8,175 nucleotides of DNA, taken from NCBI GenBank assembly GCA_023231075.1, contig JALNWC010000098.1:1-8175 (forward strand), given 5' to 3'. The position numbers were made by a program, and so were the translations under genes. The notes beneath the pieces are model-generated. The model searched no databases and was not told the origin of the DNA. It saw only the letters and a list, made by a program, of their open reading frames with translations. This document shows, in pieces, positions 5,981 through 8,175 of the stretch. The stretch's first letter is position 1, and every line of letters begins with the position of its first letter. This DNA is from Rhodoferax sp. (lineage in GTDB: Bacteria; Pseudomonadota; Gammaproteobacteria; Burkholderiales; Burkholderiaceae_C).

Positions 5981-6349
5981 ATGGAAAGTCATTATAAGGG
6001 AAAAACCGGTTTCAAGCGAGTGGTAAATGCATTTAAATACTCTTGTGCTGGTTTAAGTGCGGCATTTCGTCATGAAGATGCTTTTCGTCAAGAGGTTTTC
6101 CTTGCCATTATTCTCATACCACTTGCGTTTGTTATAGAAAGTCAATTATTAGGCCGTGTACTCATGATCTCTTGTGTGCTTTTGGTACTTATTGTGGAGC
6201 TGATAAATTCAGCAATCGAAGCCACTGTGGACCGGATTTCTCTTGACGATCACAGACTTGCCAAGCGAGCCAAAGACATAGGGAGCGCATCCGTGCTGGT
6301 GTGTTTGCTGAATCTCGTTATTGTCTGGGTGCTTGTTTTGCTGAGTTAA
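5981..6349 (+). CDS. dgkA: diacylglycerol kinase (DgkA type)
   Basis: A 122-residue inner-membrane enzyme, the same length as E. coli DgkA, that makes phosphatidic acid from diacylglycerol and ATP. It has an amphipathic N-terminus, three hydrophobic segments (about 40-52, 56-72 and 103-121) and the family signature VELINSAIEATVDRI...KRAKDIGSA. Counting with a constant offset of 4, all key residues of the E. coli enzyme are present: E32, E73, N76, E80, K98 and D99. The start is ATG 5981; the longer reading from 5930 would lie inside plcP. The ribosome binding site is weak (A-rich leader), suggesting coupling to plcP. Being directly after plcP, it can recycle the diacylglycerol that PlcP makes, competing with the downstream glycosyltransferase. 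Confidence 0.95.
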   Translation: MESHYKGKTGFKRVVNAFKYSCAGLSAAFRHEDAFRQEVFLAIILIPLAFVIESQLLGRVLMISCVLLVLIVELINSAIEATVDRISLDDHRLAKRAKDIGSASVLVCLLNLVIVWVLVLLS

Positions 6350-6415
6350 CTTGACAAAAGTAAAGTCTCATCAGGGGGTGGGCGGCGCAAAGGGACAAGA
6401 GTTGTCACTCATGAA

Positions 6416-6433
6416 TTGACATCAACCTGACAT
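6416..6433 (+). promoter_or_regulatory. Pho-box-like direct repeat before the glycosyltransferase gene
   Basis: TTGACAT-CAAC-CTGACAT forms an 11-bp-spaced direct repeat in the 7-4-7 layout of a PhoB site, matching the CTGTCAT half-site at 5 of 7 and 6 of 7 positions. A TTTAAT (-10-like) overlaps its last base. It ends only 9 bp before the ATG, which is too close for a standard PhoB-activated promoter unless the transcript is leaderless, so confidence is low. Confidence 0.3.
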
Positions 6434-6442
6434 TTAATCATC

Positions 6443-7606
6443 ATGAAAATTCTATTCATTTCCGATGTCTATTTTCCTCGAATCAATGGTGTATCAACTT
6501 CAATAGAAACTTACCACCGGAACCTTCGTTTGCTTGGTCACATCGTCCATATAATCGCACCTGATTATTTGAAACCAAGTGCTGACGAAACGGACATCAT
6601 GCGCGTACCGTCACGCAGTGTTCCTTTCGATCCTGAAGACAGACTGATGAGTTTCAAATGGGTGATGAATCATCTTGAAAAACTTAGCAGCGAAAACTAT
6701 GACATTATCCATATACAGACCCCTTTCGTTGCGCATTATTTAGGGGTCAGGTTGTCCCGCGTATTGGCGATTCCTTGCGTCGAAACCTACCACACTTTTT
6801 TTGAAGAATATCTTCACCATTACATTCCCTTCGTTCCTAAAACGGTAACACGTTTTGTTGCCAACCGTTTTTCTCGTCATCAAGGCAATAGCCTGGATGG
6901 CATGGTCGTGCCATCAAATCCAATGCTGAAGGTTTTGAAAAGCTACGGCATCACGACCCACACAGAAGTCATTCCGACCGGGATAGAACCAGAGAGTTTC
7001 GTACCAGGTGATCGCGCAGCATTTCGAGCGAAACATGGTATCCCGCAGGATCGACCTGTCATTCTGTTTGTTGGTCGTGTTGCACATGAAAAAAACATCG
7101 GGTTCTTGTTGGAGGTTGTTGATCGGATTCGTCATGAAATTCCAAACATTCTCTTCCTCATTGCAGGTGAAGGCCCGGCGTTAAAAAGTCTGGGACAAGA
7201 AGTCAGGGATTTAAGAATTAGCGAGAACGTGGCGTTTGTTGGCTATTTTGATCGCCATAAGGAACTGAATAGTTGTTATCGCGCTGCGGATGTATTTGTA
7301 TTTTCATCGCGCACTGAAACTCAGGGTTTGGTGTTGCTTGAAGCCATGGCACAAGGTGTTCCGGTCGTATCCATTGCAGAGTTGGGAACGCGAGATGTAT
7401 TGCGTGAAGGCGAGGGCGTGTGGATTGCACAGGAAGATTTGACGGACTTCTCTGGAAAAGTTGTCACGATGCTTGGCGACGAACAGGCTCGGAAAGCCCT
7501 CGGAGCCTCAGGCCGTGAACATGCCAATGAATGGTCATCCAGCGCGCAGGCCAAACGGATGCTCAGTTTCTACAACCGAGTTCGCAAGCTGCCCCAAACG
7601 ATCTGA
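6443..7606 (+). CDS. agt: GT4-family glycosyltransferase, probable diacylglycerol glycosyltransferase (Agt-like)
   Basis: A 387-residue GT-B enzyme. The N-terminal acceptor domain starts with MKILFISDVYFPRINGVSTS (Gly-rich loop at about 14-16) and includes HIQTPF and the ETYHTFFEEYLHHY segment. The C-terminal sugar-nucleotide domain has ILFVGRVAHEKN, LIAGEGP and the GT4 motif E292-x7-E300 in TETQGLVLLEAMAQG. The overall pattern is that of lipid glycosyltransferases such as Agt, which puts glucose or glucuronic acid on diacylglycerol in phosphate-starved bacteria; Sqd2 and PimB-type mannosyltransferases are also similar. The sugar donor cannot be decided from sequence. It follows dgkA by 93 bp, so it may have its own control element. 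No Shine-Dalgarno is visible. Its partner PlcP supports the lipid role. Confidence 0.8.
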   Translation: MKILFISDVYFPRINGVSTSIETYHRNLRLLGHIVHIIAPDYLKPSADETDIMRVPSRSVPFDPEDRLMSFKWVMNHLEKLSSENYDIIHIQTPFVAHYLGVRLSRVLAIPCVETYHTFFEEYLHHYIPFVPKTVTRFVANRFSRHQGNSLDGMVVPSNPMLKVLKSYGITTHTEVIPTGIEPESFVPGDRAAFRAKHGIPQDRPVILFVGRVAHEKNIGFLLEVVDRIRHEIPNILFLIAGEGPALKSLGQEVRDLRISENVAFVGYFDRHKELNSCYRAADVFVFSSRTETQGLVLLEAMAQGVPVVSIAELGTRDVLREGEGVWIAQEDLTDFSGKVVTMLGDEQARKALGASGREHANEWSSSAQAKRMLSFYNRVRKLPQTI

Positions 7607-7883
7607 ACTTGGTAATCAATGGTGCGAGTTTTCTGATTTCAGCCGGCTAAACGTTGGCTGAGCCGGAAGCTGGCGATTTTTATGATCCGCTCCAGCACCA
7701 AGTTGACTAGATTGATTCTCATGTCGACAGTTTGCGACCCAGGATGGTCTCGACGGCCTCCACTTTTGATTTCATTCGGCTATTTGTACCGGCCCGATAG
7801 TCGATTTTGATCTGCGAGTTGATGCGTGGGCAATCGACACTCCTGCAAACTGCAGGTTTGGGTGAGCGCGTTTGCTTCTCTGG
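7607..7883. other. gene-free stretch with apparently degraded DNA
   Basis: No frame on either strand looks like a real gene. It contains the possible agt terminator and a small dyad CCTGCA-AAC-TGCAGG (7842-7856). It borders the broken transposase gene on its right and may be decayed insertion-sequence DNA, but no terminal repeat was recognised. Confidence 0.4.
7643..7681 (+). terminator. possible weak terminator after agt
   Basis: CCGGCT and AGCCGG (7643-7648 and 7661-7666) form a stem with a 12-base loop, and a short T-run (GATTTTTATG) starts about 9 bases later. The run is not directly after the stem, so this is a weak candidate. Confidence 0.25.
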
Positions 7884-8116
7884 TCAGGCAAATTTGTCGC
7901 GCTCCAGGCGCTTTTGCCACAAGCAAAATCCGTTGCGGTGCCAGTACAGCGCCTTGATTTTGTTGCGCTGGCGGCTGGTGAAGACATACAGCGCACTGGC
8001 AAAGGGGCTCAAGCCAGTTCCTGTTCCACGAGCACGCTCAGGCCGTCGATGGCTTTTCTGAAGTCGATGGGCTCGGTGTACAGGTAGACCTGCTCAATGG
8101 GGCAGCCCGGATGCAT
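7884..8116 (-). pseudogene. tnpB: broken IS66-family tnpB (ORF2) fragment
   Basis: On the - strand, from ATG 8116, the reading is MHPGCPIEQVYLYTEPIDFR, then KAIDGLSVLVEQEL, the usual N-terminal half of IS66 TnpB. It hits a TGA at 8009-8011. One base appears to be missing near 8012-8015 (an expected Gly codon is short of a base); in the neighbouring frame the family sequence goes on with LSPFASALYVFTSRQRNKIKALYWHRNGFCLW, then QKRLERDKFA, and stops at TGA 7884-7886, where the family normally has a Trp. The usual C-terminal part with NWLLDG is not found. The gene is therefore frameshifted and truncated. The DNA at 8117-8175 is probably the end of the adjoining tnpA, cut by the window edge. Confidence 0.85.
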
Positions 8117-8175
8117 CAGTGAACACCATGCGCGCAGCGCGCCAAGGCCACCAGCCACCGGGGTTCTGGCAGTGC

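Noticed and set aside
7772..8061. Short open frames over the transposase remnant on both strands
   Set aside because: They are out of frame with the recognisable IS66 TnpB sequence and have no start signals.
1..8175. CRISPR array, tRNA or rRNA genes
   Set aside because: No regularly spaced repeats and no tRNA or rRNA sequence patterns were seen on either strand.

Overview
The window looks like chromosomal DNA of a betaproteobacterium, most likely of the Comamonadaceae or a close relative (Rhodoferax or Polaromonas type). This rests on the GC-rich left half, a PhoP/PhoQ-type two-component pair preceded by a PepSY protein, a short PhaP-type phasin with a PhaR-like control region, and the general style of the proteins. 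It is an inference, because no rRNA gene or other marker is present.

Left part (1-2341, + strand, very GC-rich): the end of an unidentified gene, then a small secreted PepSY protein, an OmpR/PhoP-class response regulator and a PhoQ-like sensor kinase. All are coupled by overlaps or gaps of a few bases, so this is one envelope-sensing operon. It meets a leftward gene pair tail to tail over a 19-bp gap that is almost entirely a hairpin. Reading leftward, the pair is a small conserved-looking protein of unknown function (3533-3279) and a lipoprotein with a patatin phospholipase domain (3263-2361).

Middle (3557-4295, - strand): a phasin gene (PHA granule coat) with a clear intrinsic terminator. 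Its promoter is bracketed by two matching dyads of the form GTTGC-N3-GCAGCA, centred 55 bp apart. They resemble binding sites of the PHA regulator PhaR. About 330 bp without a gene follow.

Right part (4627-7606, + strand, clearly richer in A+T): a secreted protein of unknown function, then three genes that make biochemical sense together. These are a PlcP-type metallophosphoesterase (phospholipid to diacylglycerol), a DgkA diacylglycerol kinase (diacylglycerol to phosphatidic acid), and an Agt-like GT4 glycosyltransferase (diacylglycerol to glycolipid). This is the known PlcP/Agt route for replacing phospholipids with phosphorus-free glycolipids under phosphate shortage, here with a diacylglycerol-recycling kinase placed between the two steps. 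Only weak Pho-box-like sequences were found nearby.

Right end (7607-8175): gene-free, apparently degraded DNA and a broken IS66-family tnpB on the - strand (frameshift plus early stop), cut by the window edge. The base-composition change and the transposon remnant suggest that the lipid-remodelling block was acquired or sits at a variable site. No tRNA, rRNA or CRISPR array was recognised.
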